Shown here: positions 24,399 through 33,089 of the stretch, piece by piece
How the letters are laid out: each line of letters starts with the position of its first letter
Position numbering within the stretch: the stretch's first letter is position 1
Assembly: GCA_031285745.1 (NCBI GenBank)
Contig: JAITVQ010000138.1
Coordinates: forward strand, 1-34,941
Source of the DNA: Puniceicoccales bacterium
GTDB lineage: Bacteria; Verrucomicrobiota; Verrucomicrobiia; Opitutales; UBA953
Length of the DNA stretch: 34,941 bases
Direction of reading: 5' to 3'
Made by a program: the position numbers and the translations under genes
The notes under the pieces: model-generated
Databases searched by the model: none
Told to the model about the DNA's origin: nothing
What the model saw: the letters and a program-made list of their open reading frames with translations, nothing else

Positions 24399-26039
24399 AT
24401 GAAACTACTCTCGTCTCTCGTTGCCACGCTTGCCATCACCGCACTAGCCCCATTCGTTCACGCTGAAATTGCGCTGATTCCGCAGCCTGTTTCCATTAAA
24501 AAGTCTTCTGAAAAACTGATCCCTTTCAATGCCACGTTCAGCATTGCCTGCAAAGATCCCAAACTGGCGAATATCTCCTCAAGAACCCTTTCTCTTTGGA
24601 CAGGTTTGAAACTCGAAACAGGAGCCGCCCCAGCCACCAGCGGTCCCTCCATCCTGATTGATTCGGCAAGCACGGACGAAGGCATCGTCGCCCTGGGCAA
24701 AGAAGGCTATGTGCTGGAGATTGCTGCAAATGGGGCCACTACTATTCGCTCATGCGCACCCAACGGAGCTTTTTACGGTGTGCAAACATTGGTCCAACTA
24801 CTGGAGAAAAACAAAAACGGCGAATGGTCGTTACCCGTGGTAAAAATCGAGGACAAACCCCGCTTCTCCTGGCGCGGCATCATGCTTGATCCCTGTCGGC
24901 ACTTCTTCCCCAAGGAGAATGTGAAACGGTTGATTGATCTCATGGCGATGCACAAGCAGAACACACTGCACTGGCACTTGACCGACGACCAAGGCTGGCG
25001 CATCGAGATAAAGAAATACCCCAAGCTGACCTCGGTCGGCGGCTTTCGTTCAGAATCCACCATTGCTGGAAACCGGCACAAGGGAGACGGTAAGAGATAT
25101 GGCGGTTTCTACACGCAGGAAGATATCAAGGAGGTCGTGGCCTATGCCGCCGAGCGGTACATTACGGTTGTCCCCGAGATAGAAATCCCCGGACACAGCG
25201 CCGCCGCACTGACGGCTTATCCCGAGTTCGGAAATACGGACATCCCTAACTATAATCCCCAGGTGGTGACTCGCTGGGGAGTGTTCGATTACATCTACGG
25301 CCCACAGGAGGAAACTTTCAAATTTCTTGAGGATGTGATTGATGAAGTATGCGAACTCTTTCCTTCCGAATACATTCATGTCGGCGGCGACGAAGCACCC
25401 AAGACCCAGTGGAACCAATCACCACGGGCGAAGGAATTGATGAAAAAGGAAAACCTGAAAAATGGCCACGACTTGCAGTCATGGTTCATCCGACGGGTTG
25501 AAAAACACATCAACGCCAAGGGAAGAAAGCTGATCGGCTGGGACGAAATCCAGGAAGGCGGACTTTCCCCGACTGCCACAATGATGGTCTGGCGGGATTG
25601 GAAATACGCAACTCAGGCACTCAACCAAGGAAACAAGATCGTGATGGTGCCAACCTCGCATTGCTATCTGGACTATGGGCAAGGTCCTACTCCCGGAGGC
25701 GTACAGTTCGAAGTCATCGGAGGCAAGGTCCCCTTGGAAAAGGTTTACAGCCTGGAACCTGTTCCTGAAGGAACCTCACCCGAGCGGGAGAAACAAATCC
25801 TGGGCTGCCAGGCCAACCTCTGGAGCGAGTACTTGCTGGCCTGGCCCAAGGTGGAATATCAACTCTATCCACGGGCGATCGCGATGGCAGAGACAGGCTG
25901 GACGCCCAAGGCAGGAAAGAATTGGGAAAGCTTCGTCCACCGATTGGAGTCAGCCCATTTCCAGCGGCTTGATTTCCTGAAAGTGAATTATCGCAAGCCC
26001 GACGGAACTCCTGCCCAGCCGGAACAACCGATGATGTAA
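24399..26039 (+). CDS. Secreted GH20 beta-N-acetylhexosaminidase
   Basis: This glycoside hydrolase removes terminal GlcNAc or GalNAc from chitin fragments, mucin or other glycans by substrate-assisted catalysis. I start it at the ATG at 24399, which gives a clean signal peptide (MKLLSSLVATLAITALAPFVHA); the longer frame adds 18 residues before it. After a GH20 N-terminal domain (about 25-145), the catalytic barrel starts at RFSWRGIMLDPCRHFFP. It includes NTLHWHLTDDQGWRIEIKKYP and VPEIEIPGHS, and carries the catalytic Asp331-Glu332 pair in HVGGDEAPK. The later Trp-rich blocks (MMVWRDWKYA, QANLWSEYL, AETGWT) line the active site. Mature size of about 525 residues is normal. The protein is probably periplasmic or secreted. 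Its stop lies 2 bp from the stop of the convergent FUSC gene. Confidence 0.94.
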   Translation: MKLLSSLVATLAITALAPFVHAEIALIPQPVSIKKSSEKLIPFNATFSIACKDPKLANISSRTLSLWTGLKLETGAAPATSGPSILIDSASTDEGIVALGKEGYVLEIAANGATTIRSCAPNGAFYGVQTLVQLLEKNKNGEWSLPVVKIEDKPRFSWRGIMLDPCRHFFPKENVKRLIDLMAMHKQNTLHWHLTDDQGWRIEIKKYPKLTSVGGFRSESTIAGNRHKGDGKRYGGFYTQEDIKEVVAYAAERYITVVPEIEIPGHSAAALTAYPEFGNTDIPNYNPQVVTRWGVFDYIYGPQEETFKFLEDVIDEVCELFPSEYIHVGGDEAPKTQWNQSPRAKELMKKENLKNGHDLQSWFIRRVEKHINAKGRKLIGWDEIQEGGLSPTATMMVWRDWKYATQALNQGNKIVMVPTSHCYLDYGQGPTPGGVQFEVIGGKVPLEKVYSLEPVPEGTSPEREKQILGCQANLWSEYLLAWPKVEYQLYPRAIAMAETGWTPKAGKNWESFVHRLESAHFQRLDFLKVNYRKPDGTPAQPEQPMM

Positions 26040-26041
26040 AT

Positions 26042-28300
26042 TCAGGAAACAACCGGCTGGGTTATCTGTGGCGAACCGGCAGTGCTTCCTTCCACAGCAT
26101 TCTCTTTCCGCAGGACCACCCAGATTGTTTCTATTTCGGTATGCACACTTTCCAGCTGGGCGTGCACAAAAGCCTTGTGTTCGAGGGAGTCGGCAACATC
26201 CGGCTTCAATCTACCTAGGGCTTTTTTCACCATTCCCTTGTTGGGAAGCACTTCTGGGCAACCATGATCAATGGCTTGGATAATCAGTTCCAAGGAACGG
26301 GCGATCTCCTTGACCGCATCATCCAATGAGGGATCATGCAGCGGTTTTTGCGGACGAAGGTGAAGCGACAACACCGTGAGCGCCCGGGTGATTCGGAGCG
26401 CCGAAGACATCAGGGCAGCCGAGGAGGTCAGATCCCCCTGCTTCTTCTTCGGATCCGAGGAAACCCGTTGAAGAGAGGTAAAGAGTTCGCTCCCCGCCGC
26501 CTCGGCAAGTCTCTTGGACTGGGCAATGCCCTCGTCAAAACCACCGCCTGACGAAAGACGCGAAGCCAGCAAAAGGAGGTAATCCCGGTTTGCGCGAATG
26601 GTCTTGATCAATATCCTGGGAAACCGGTTTTTCTCCCAATTGGGCCAGAAGACAAAGGCAGCCAGCAACGCCGAGACACCGCCTGCCACAGTACACCAGA
26701 TACGACTTTGCGTTACACTAAGATTCATCGCCGTCATGCTCTCGGTGGAAAATACCACCAGCAATGTGACGAAGAATACTGCGATGGTGTAATGATGCTT
26801 CAGGTTTACGGCAAAGCAAAAGGCAGCCACCGCCATCAGTGCATGAACCATCCAAAGCTCCGGATGAATCCAGGCAAACGCGCTGCCCACAATGCCCCCG
26901 GCAATCGTGCCGATCATGCGTTGCATGGACTTCTCCCGGGTAGGTCCGTAGTTGGGCTGCAAGACAACCATCATGGTCAGCGCAATCCAATAACCGTAGG
27001 GAATATGGTAACTCTTATATACAGCCACGGCGATCATGGTCAGCGCCGCCATGCGCAGAGCATAACGAACTAGGGTAGGATCCGGAGGCCAGGAAAAATT
27101 CAACCCGACCGCCAAAGGTTTGAGCGACAGGATTCCCACATCGGGCAGATGCGGAGTGAAACGCGCGCTTTTCATGCCATCAACCGTCTTGCGGAGATCT
27201 TTTTCGATCAACGGCAACTGGCTCTCGATATTTCTCAGCATCATGATCACCTTGCTGATGATTTCATTGGGAATTTTCTTTTCCGCCTCCAGCCTTTCCC
27301 GCAAGACCAACGCCAGATTGGCAACACGCTGGAAACGCAGCCAAGACAGGCCAAAGTGTTCTTCCTTGCGTGATACAACCGTCGTGGAAATCGAACGCGA
27401 CAAGTTGGCCAGCGCGACAAGAAGCGACTCTATCGGTGAAATCAGCCTGCCCGCATCGGGGGATTTCAGCACGGGCTCAAGTGCTGAATAAAACGCCACG
27501 ATACGGGTAGCCAGACGGGCTGTTCCCAGATTAACCGCATCAAGTTTCTTGAGAAAATCCTGCCTCTTCGATCCCTCCGCATCCAAGGCAATGACACTCT
27601 TGTCCAGGGTCTGGCTCAATTCCGATTCTGCTTCGGCGACAGACTGAGGAATCCCCGGAGGCACAGGAGCCGAAGGCGTGGACTCCTTCTGCGGGCGCAT
27701 AGTTTCACACAAAATGGCCAGTTGGTTCCAACCATCGGCCACCGCCTGCCGCAACGGATGCTGGGGATTGATTGGCCAAAGCAATACCTGGTAAAGCGTC
27801 CCGACAAGAGCCCCGCCCAAGGCATAAGTCATGCGGAAAAACAATTCCCCGTCGCTATCGGGTGTTCCCGAAACATACCGGACAGAGAGTGCGATAAGAA
27901 AAACCATCATTGATCCCGTGGCGAGACCGGGGCCATACTCGGGACTAAGATGCCGCCAGCAACAGGCCAGGGCGGCAATAATCCCCATCCCCAGCACGGA
28001 TGCCAAAACGCTATGCGCCGCCAAGACCCCTAAGCCAGCCGCACAACTAAGCACAATGCTCATTGCCAGCAGAATAAGGAATCGCTGCTTATAGGGCCCC
28101 CGCATATCGGTGAGCGAAATATTATGCGCGCATAATGCCGCAAAGGAGGCATCCAACACATGCTCGGTCCAAAAATATTGAATTAATAAAACCGGGGTCA
28201 TGTAGGCGGCTGTCGCCCGAAACGCACGCTTCACCTCGGGCTCTTTTAGCCAGAGTTGAAACTTGGCGAGACGAAGACGCCATGTGGCGGAAAATGACAT
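26042..28300 (-). CDS. FUSC-family (YccS/aromatic acid exporter-like) inner-membrane protein
   Basis: This 752-residue protein has two hydrophobic halves, each with several transmembrane helices (about 35-190 and 405-560), separated by long hydrophilic helical regions (about 200-400 and 565-752). The second half contains LQPNYGPTREKSMQRMIGTIAGGIVGSAFAW, the signature of the fusaric-acid-resistance/YccS family (FUSC_2). Family members are thought to export aromatic carboxylic acids or similar compounds, often together with a periplasmic adaptor; no such partner gene is in the window. It lies convergent with the GH20 gene. The start ATG at 28300 has no clear Shine-Dalgarno. The precise substrate is unknown. 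Confidence 0.88.
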   Translation of the reverse strand: MSFSATWRLRLAKFQLWLKEPEVKRAFRATAAYMTPVLLIQYFWTEHVLDASFAALCAHNISLTDMRGPYKQRFLILLAMSIVLSCAAGLGVLAAHSVLASVLGMGIIAALACCWRHLSPEYGPGLATGSMMVFLIALSVRYVSGTPDSDGELFFRMTYALGGALVGTLYQVLLWPINPQHPLRQAVADGWNQLAILCETMRPQKESTPSAPVPPGIPQSVAEAESELSQTLDKSVIALDAEGSKRQDFLKKLDAVNLGTARLATRIVAFYSALEPVLKSPDAGRLISPIESLLVALANLSRSISTTVVSRKEEHFGLSWLRFQRVANLALVLRERLEAEKKIPNEIISKVIMMLRNIESQLPLIEKDLRKTVDGMKSARFTPHLPDVGILSLKPLAVGLNFSWPPDPTLVRYALRMAALTMIAVAVYKSYHIPYGYWIALTMMVVLQPNYGPTREKSMQRMIGTIAGGIVGSAFAWIHPELWMVHALMAVAAFCFAVNLKHHYTIAVFFVTLLVVFSTESMTAMNLSVTQSRIWCTVAGGVSALLAAFVFWPNWEKNRFPRILIKTIRANRDYLLLLASRLSSGGGFDEGIAQSKRLAEAAGSELFTSLQRVSSDPKKKQGDLTSSAALMSSALRITRALTVLSLHLRPQKPLHDPSLDDAVKEIARSLELIIQAIDHGCPEVLPNKGMVKKALGRLKPDVADSLEHKAFVHAQLESVHTEIETIWVVLRKENAVEGSTAGSPQITQPVVS

Positions 28301-28402
28301 CGGAAAGAAAGAAAGCTACCGACATCATCAAAAAAGACAAAACGCAAATGATGCCAAGATAGGGACATGGCCCCTATTGCAGCTCTGCTGGTACCACAGC
28401 AA

Positions 28403-29203
28403 TTACTTTGTAAATAGTGGCAGGGTAAACTCGAAGAATGCTTCCGGTCCGGCCAGTAATTCCAGCTTGGTTGGATTCTCACCAAATTTGCGCAATGGAA
28501 ACGGGTTTTCGTTTATAAAAATAATCCGGCGACCCGCTGCCTCAAGAATCGCCTGCGCAGCGGCAATATCCCAGACCTTGGTGTTATGATCGATACTACC
28601 GTCAAAATGGCCGAGTGCGTTGTAACTCAGATTGAGCGCTGCACTGCCCAGACATCGTACTGTGTTCCGCCGCAGGATAGGCTCAATCCGGCGAAGATGG
28701 GCCTCGGGAACAGGAAAGTGCAAAGTAACCAGCGCCCGCGGATCAAAGACCGGAGGTGACTTGGGAACGGGAATTTGTCGGCCATCCGATCGAATACCCA
28801 ATCCCGGGCCACCTTCCAGAAACCGTCTGCCCAGATGATCATAAATAAACCCATACACCGGATAGCCATCCTCCAACAGGCCAAGGGAAATGCCGCACAT
28901 GGGTATCCCTCGGGCATAGTTATTAGTACCATCAATCGGGTCCAGAACCCAACAAAATCGCGCGGATAAATCTCGGGCACCGACAGTAGGCAGTTCCTCC
29001 TCCGACACACAATCATCCTCGGGAAATGCCTGGCTGAGGGCCTGGGAAATATTCCGCGAGAGAGTCAGGTCCGCCTCGGTAACACGGGAAGAGTCTGCCT
29101 TCCAATGACTCTCAACAAGTCCAAAGTGCCTGGCGAAATATTCGACATGCTCCAAGACAATTGATCTGGCAGAGGCGATGCGGGTTTGCTTGGCGGCAGG
29201 CAT
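28403..29203 (-). CDS. Inositol monophosphatase-family phosphatase
   Basis: This 266-residue metal-dependent phosphatase belongs to the IMPase/HisN/CysQ superfamily. The metal site is visible: KADSSRVTEADL (36-46), SEEELP (68-72, Glu ligands), LDPIDGTNNYARG (87-99, Asp88 and Asp91), and KVWDIAAAQAILEAAG near the C-terminus with the third Asp. The WDIAAA block and overall length fit the histidinol-phosphatase-like/IMPase groups as well as each other, so the substrate (inositol phosphate, histidinol phosphate or 3'-phosphoadenosine phosphate) cannot be assigned. It lies 54 bp downstream of the RNA ligase gene on the same strand and may be transcribed with it, although the tight overlaps of the preceding three genes do not extend to it. 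Confidence 0.88.
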   Translation of the reverse strand: MPAAKQTRIASARSIVLEHVEYFARHFGLVESHWKADSSRVTEADLTLSRNISQALSQAFPEDDCVSEEELPTVGARDLSARFCWVLDPIDGTNNYARGIPMCGISLGLLEDGYPVYGFIYDHLGRRFLEGGPGLGIRSDGRQIPVPKSPPVFDPRALVTLHFPVPEAHLRRIEPILRRNTVRCLGSAALNLSYNALGHFDGSIDHNTKVWDIAAAQAILEAAGRRIIFINENPFPLRKFGENPTKLELLAGPEAFFEFTLPLFTK

Positions 29204-29257
29204 AAACGGGGAGTATTGATAAAAGAAAAAAGACGGGCTTAAAAGATCACAGGAGCA

Positions 29258-29953
29258 TCATTTCCCTTGTTTCCTAGGATCGGGATTCCAGCGAATGCCC
29301 TGCTTGGCCCAATGCACATCAATGGCCTGAATGAATTCACTCCGAACCAGCTTCGCCCGGGTCTTCAGCATATCGTTTTCCTCAACCCGGAAATAGAATC
29401 CTTCCGGTGCACCGTCCCGATAATGGCTTTCCGTGGTACTTAAATTTTCAATCAACTCCCCGACAGTAAAACGGCCATGCGCCACTGACTGAATCGGAGG
29501 AAGACCAATGGAACGCAACAAGCCGTCACGCCGCTCCTTGCTCCAGAAGGTTTGGGTCGATTTCTGAAACACATCGAACCCGATATATAGGTCAGGAAGC
29601 TTGGGATATTCTATCGAATGAACTGCAGCCATCCATTCACCAAACAAAATCAAATCATCGCCGATGGTCTCGGTGAGTGCGTACCGATAAAATGAAAGCC
29701 ACTCGGGAAGTTTTTCGAACTGCCCCTGATATGGTTTTATCAAATAACCGCCGCGATTTTGAACGCGTAGTTGGCCGTTTTTGTCGAACGAGATGCCGAT
29801 GTTCGCCCCATCCACCTTTTCCTCAATGTGGATATCATGGGACAGGAAATCTTCCGCCTCGTGCTTGGAAAGTATTTTGTCTTCCCGAGGCGTTCCTTTG
29901 CCAATCCAAGCCAGATGCGGCGTGTGTGGGAACTTGAAGAAATCGTCACTCAT
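29258..29953 (-). CDS. ATP-dependent RNA ligase (Rnl2/PF09414-like)
   Basis: This 231-residue nucleotidyltransferase should join 5'-phosphate and 3'-hydroxyl RNA ends through a lysyl-AMP intermediate. Motif I is EEKVDGANIG with the nucleophile Lys46. Then follow RVQNRGGYL (63-71), FGEW (104-107), IGFDVF (124-129, motif III), EGFYFR (184-189, motif IV) and KTRAKLVR (197-204, motif V). The N-terminus AWIGKGTPREDKILS and the C-terminal HWAKQGIRWNP are typical of a stand-alone bacterial RNA ligase family. No extra domain is attached, so no built-in end-healing activity is present. Its start overlaps the PIN-domain gene by 8 nt (ATGAGTGA), implying coupled translation. In context it could re-seal RNA cut by the PIN protein or repair tRNAs damaged by another nuclease. 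Confidence 0.88.
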   Translation of the reverse strand: MSDDFFKFPHTPHLAWIGKGTPREDKILSKHEAEDFLSHDIHIEEKVDGANIGISFDKNGQLRVQNRGGYLIKPYQGQFEKLPEWLSFYRYALTETIGDDLILFGEWMAAVHSIEYPKLPDLYIGFDVFQKSTQTFWSKERRDGLLRSIGLPPIQSVAHGRFTVGELIENLSTTESHYRDGAPEGFYFRVEENDMLKTRAKLVRSEFIQAIDVHWAKQGIRWNPDPRKQGK

Positions 29954-30554
29954 GGGAGTCGGCCCCTTTTTTCCTCTTAATGGAGTTAGGGCACAGGAAT
30001 CGCAATTCTATTCCTGATGCCTTCAACGCATTCTGGGCATAACGGAAATCCGAATCCGAGGCCTCCAGAATAATAGCCTTCTTTTCTTCTTCTATTATTT
30101 GGTAGCCAGCGGCCACCGCAACAAACTTTCTGTCAGAAGCATCAAAGTCCCACAGCACCTTGCTGGAAGGAAACTCTTCATAATCACAAGGCTCTCCGGA
30201 AGGCTTCTTGTCTGTCCCTCGCGGGGTAATGGGCATGGCCAGAACCCGGGATTCATTAAATTGATTTTCGATGACCCACCGGACAAAAAGATCTCCCGGA
30301 TACTGTCCATCCCAAGGACGTGTCTTGTTCTGGTATTCGGAAAGTATCCAGCTATAATCCGGCGAATCCGGAGCTTCGTCGATCAACACCAATCCGTGCC
30401 TTCCCTCCTGGATGGCATCCAGTATTCGCGCGCAACGGGTGACAGCATTATGGTCAGCATCCTCGTTGATCCCATTCGCAACAAGCAGGATGTTCGTATC
30501 AACGACAACGGCGTCAGGATGCTTGGAACTCGGGGCGCGTCGCCGTTTAGCCAT
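29946..30554 (-). CDS. PIN-domain ribonuclease-like protein
   Basis: This 202-residue protein has the PIN-fold arrangement of acidic residues: Asp19 in VVVDTNILL, Glu73 in LSEYQNK, Asp141 in DASDRKFVAVAAG, and Asp167/Asp169 in LEASDSDF. PIN proteins are Mg2+-dependent RNases, best known as toxins. This one is longer than VapC toxins (about 135) because of an insertion at about 78-132 that contains LFVRWVIENQF and ITPRGTD. The RNA target is unknown. No antitoxin-sized gene precedes it; instead it sits between an ABC-type ATPase and an RNA ligase, overlapping each by 8 nt (ATGGCTAA and ATGAGTGA). This suggests the ATPase, not an antitoxin, controls it. The fold call rests on motif spacing, and catalytic activity is not shown. 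Confidence 0.77.
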   Translation of the reverse strand: MAKRRRAPSSKHPDAVVVDTNILLVANGINEDADHNAVTRCARILDAIQEGRHGLVLIDEAPDSPDYSWILSEYQNKTRPWDGQYPGDLFVRWVIENQFNESRVLAMPITPRGTDKKPSGEPCDYEEFPSSKVLWDFDASDRKFVAVAAGYQIIEEEKKAIILEASDSDFRYAQNALKASGIELRFLCPNSIKRKKGADSHE

Positions 30555-31968
30555 GGGTCCTTGCGCCTCCAGAAGAAGTTTTTCCGGGTGGAGTCGTTGC
30601 TCGTTTTTTCAATGCGGCCTGCCGGTGGGCAACCGCCTCAGCCATAGAGTCGCCGAAAAAGTCCTTTGGCCAGTTTTCGATATACCCCTGGTCAGTCACC
30701 TTGAGCGGTTCGAGCTGGGCACAGGATTTCTCCTGGGAAACATTATAGCAGGCCACCTCGGCATGGCTCAGCTTATCCTCGGCAATCAAACGCTGGATGC
30801 GGCGCAGCAAGTGCTCGGAATGCGTCTCGATGATAAGCTGAATATTGCGGCGTTTTCCGTTTTCAAAACTGCGGATGACATTGGCAAGGACATTGGCCAA
30901 TCTCGCCTGGGCCTTGGGATGCAAATGCAGTTCAGGTTGCTCGATAAGCAAAATGGCATTGGCAGGCGCGGCATAGCATTGCACCAAAACCGGCAACAAC
31001 TGGGAAAGGCCGAACCCGACATCGGGCAAATTCACCTCGGCAGCCGCCTCGCTTATTTTCACCTTCACTTCGTAAAGACGCAGCCCCGTGTTGAGCGCCT
31101 CGACCTTGAGCGAGTGGATCAATCCCATGGCCTTCAACGCCTCGGCAACATGCTGGTGCATGGGTGTTGCAGGAGCCTTGGCCGAGCCGCTGAACTTTCG
31201 GTTGGCATTGGCGAGCAATGCGCCGATGGTCATCTCCCCTTCGTATCCCACTGAATTAATCCGGGACTCGGACCAATGGTATAACCGGGAAGGCCGTTTA
31301 CGGATGGGGCCAAGGTAAAAAATACGCGAAGCAAGCTGTTCCACGGCCAAATTCAAGGCACGGACGTAATCCGCGTTTTTGAATCGTACGGTAAAACTAT
31401 CGGGAAATCCATAGCACTTAATCGGTGGATCACTGATCACGGGCTTCCCGGGGCCATTGACTTCAAGCGAAACAGGAACGGCCTCGGCAGAATAAGTATC
31501 GCCAGCCTTGTGATTCATGCGTACAAAAATTCTCTTTCCGGAGACATTCTCGGCAGAATAAGACAGGTGCTCGACAGTAGGGGTTGCGGATTCGGCCTTG
31601 CCATGAAACCGTGTCCTGGATTCAAGCCGGAGCACCTTGTTGCCGGGCTTCAAATTCTTGGGAGGATTCGGAAAATAACGAGCCTCAAGCGGAACCCAAT
31701 CCAGGGCGAACTCGAGTGCGGACTTTACATCACGCCGATAAAGCAGATCGCTGAAATTTCCAAGGTCAAGCGGGCTCTCGGGCCCCCCGGTCTGGAAAAC
31801 AGCCTCCCGGTTGGATGACTCCGCGGTCAACTTCATCATCAGGAGAAAATGAATCAAGCTGCTCTTGCCTGAACTATTGCTCCCAAAGAAAAGGGTGATT
31901 GGTTTTAAATCAAAGGCGGACGTATCCTTCCATGCCTTGAAATTCTGGATGCGGAGTTTTTTTATCAT
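30547..31968 (-). CDS. ABC-type/OLD-like AAA ATPase with DUF3696-like C-terminus
   Basis: The protein has 473 residues. Walker A is FFGSNSSGKSSL (28-38). The signature-like segment GFGLSQLLPVL lies near 317-327, Walker B AILLIEQPELHLHP near 336-349, and the H-loop IIETHSEHLLRR near 378-389. The C-terminus GYIENWPKDFFGD (about 428-440) matches the ending typical of DUF3696 proteins. ATPases of this SMC/OLD-like group are the sensor or motor in several antiphage systems (for example Septu, PARIS, Gabija and AbiL), where they hold or activate a toxic nuclease. This one has no nuclease or TOPRIM domain of its own, and its partner is the PIN protein encoded 8 nt into its end. It is the first gene of a three-gene unit with the RNA ligase. 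The ATP-binding assignment is firm; the defence role is inference. Confidence 0.88.
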   Translation of the reverse strand: MIKKLRIQNFKAWKDTSAFDLKPITLFFGSNSSGKSSLIHFLLMMKLTAESSNREAVFQTGGPESPLDLGNFSDLLYRRDVKSALEFALDWVPLEARYFPNPPKNLKPGNKVLRLESRTRFHGKAESATPTVEHLSYSAENVSGKRIFVRMNHKAGDTYSAEAVPVSLEVNGPGKPVISDPPIKCYGFPDSFTVRFKNADYVRALNLAVEQLASRIFYLGPIRKRPSRLYHWSESRINSVGYEGEMTIGALLANANRKFSGSAKAPATPMHQHVAEALKAMGLIHSLKVEALNTGLRLYEVKVKISEAAAEVNLPDVGFGLSQLLPVLVQCYAAPANAILLIEQPELHLHPKAQARLANVLANVIRSFENGKRRNIQLIIETHSEHLLRRIQRLIAEDKLSHAEVACYNVSQEKSCAQLEPLKVTDQGYIENWPKDFFGDSMAEAVAHRQAALKKRATTPPGKTSSGGARTHG

Positions 31969-32054
31969 AAATATAGGAGGTTTATTCTCTTTTTAATCAG
32001 AATTTTCCTGAAATGAATCTTAAAGTTTCAACGAAGGGAGTGCATGAATTTGCC

Positions 32055-32480
32055 TTAAACCGGTTCATGCTGCTCTTTTTTGCATAAACGTCGCAACCAC
32101 CATTGGCAGGCAAATATCGCCAAAACGACAAGCTGAAAGAGAAGGATATCTTTTCCTAGCTCCTCAAACCTCAGCCTGGGTGATTGCTGCGCTGTAAAAC
32201 TCTCGAATCCCAACCACGCGACCATCAACACAAGAAATGTATCAAGCATGGGAAGCAGGACTCCCTTGAAAGAAGCAGTGGTACCTTTCCAATTCTTGAT
32301 TGTGAGCAGTCCTGCAAAGAAAATCATAACGGAAACTGCAGTAGACAAGATGTGATTTACCTGAGGATAATTTTCCGCTCGAAGTCCCCACCCAAACGGG
32401 GAAAACGTGCAAAAGATACCAGCAATCAGGGCACCATACAGACAAACCCGGAACAGGCGATCACAGGTAAACAATTTCAC
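32055..32480 (-). CDS. Small four-helix membrane protein of unknown function
   Basis: I recognise no family. The 141-residue protein has four hydrophobic segments (about 10-28, 42-62, 74-95 and 108-128). The ends are basic and cysteine-containing (CDRLFRVCLYG at the N-terminus, WWLRRLCKKEQHEPV at the C-terminus). It is predicted to lie in the inner membrane with both ends in the cytoplasm. It sits 86 bp upstream of the ATPase-PIN-RNA ligase unit on the same strand, but it is not overlapped with it, so membership of that unit is doubtful. It runs divergently from the methionine sulfoxide reductase gene. Confidence 0.6.
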   Translation of the reverse strand: MKLFTCDRLFRVCLYGALIAGIFCTFSPFGWGLRAENYPQVNHILSTAVSVMIFFAGLLTIKNWKGTTASFKGVLLPMLDTFLVLMVAWLGFESFTAQQSPRLRFEELGKDILLFQLVVLAIFACQWWLRRLCKKEQHEPV

Positions 32481-32561
32481 GATGCAATGTTAGCAGAGGA
32501 AGTGAAAAGAGCAAAGACTTTCAGCCTTGCAGCAATACCGGGCCATGATTGCGATGGTGTC

Positions 32562-33047
32562 ATGGATAATCCGGGCAAAAAGCGAGAACAGTATGTGGAA
32601 CTGCATCGTGAAATATCGGCGCTTTTCGAGGGCGAACGGGATTTTCTCGCCAATGCCGCCAATTGCGCAGCGCTCCTGTGGGCAGCCTTGCCGGATTTAA
32701 ATTGGGCCGGGGTCTATTTTTTGCGCAATGGAGAGCTGGTGCTGGGCCCTTTCCAGGGGAAAATCGCCTGCGTGCGGATCGCTTTGAACCGGGGCGTTTG
32801 TGGAGCAGCCGCCAGTCGTCAAAAGACCATCATGGTCCCCGATGTGCATGCATTTCCTGGACATATCGCCTGCGATGGGGCCTCCCGTAGCGAAATTGTC
32901 ATTCCCTTGGTTTCTGGCGAAAGACTATTGGGAGTCCTGGATTTGGATAGCCCCACCCTGGGTCGCTTCGATGATGAGGATGCCTGGGGGTTGGAAGAGA
33001 CTGCCAGATTATTTTTGGAGGCTTCGGAAGTTCCGCCGTGGATTTAA
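32562..33047 (+). CDS. msrC: Free-methionine-(R)-sulfoxide reductase (GAF domain, MsrC type)
   Basis: This cytoplasmic enzyme reduces free methionine-R-sulfoxide and is recycled by thioredoxin. The GAF domain spans most of the 161 residues. The three catalytic and resolving cysteines are present as Cys70, Cys80 and Cys104 (KIACVRIALNRGVCGAA and FPGHIACDGASRSEIV). The spacings of 10 and 24 residues are exactly those of E. coli MsrC (84, 94, 118). I use the ATG at 32562, which gives the usual family length; the reading frame is open further upstream but there it overlaps the divergent membrane-protein gene and shows no family similarity. It is convergent with the rsmE gene 42 bp away. Confidence 0.9.
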   Translation: MDNPGKKREQYVELHREISALFEGERDFLANAANCAALLWAALPDLNWAGVYFLRNGELVLGPFQGKIACVRIALNRGVCGAAASRQKTIMVPDVHAFPGHIACDGASRSEIVIPLVSGERLLGVLDLDSPTLGRFDDEDAWGLEETARLFLEASEVPPWI

Positions 33048-33089
33048 GCTAGGCTAGGCTAACGATTATTTTCCTGCCCAACATGGCAT

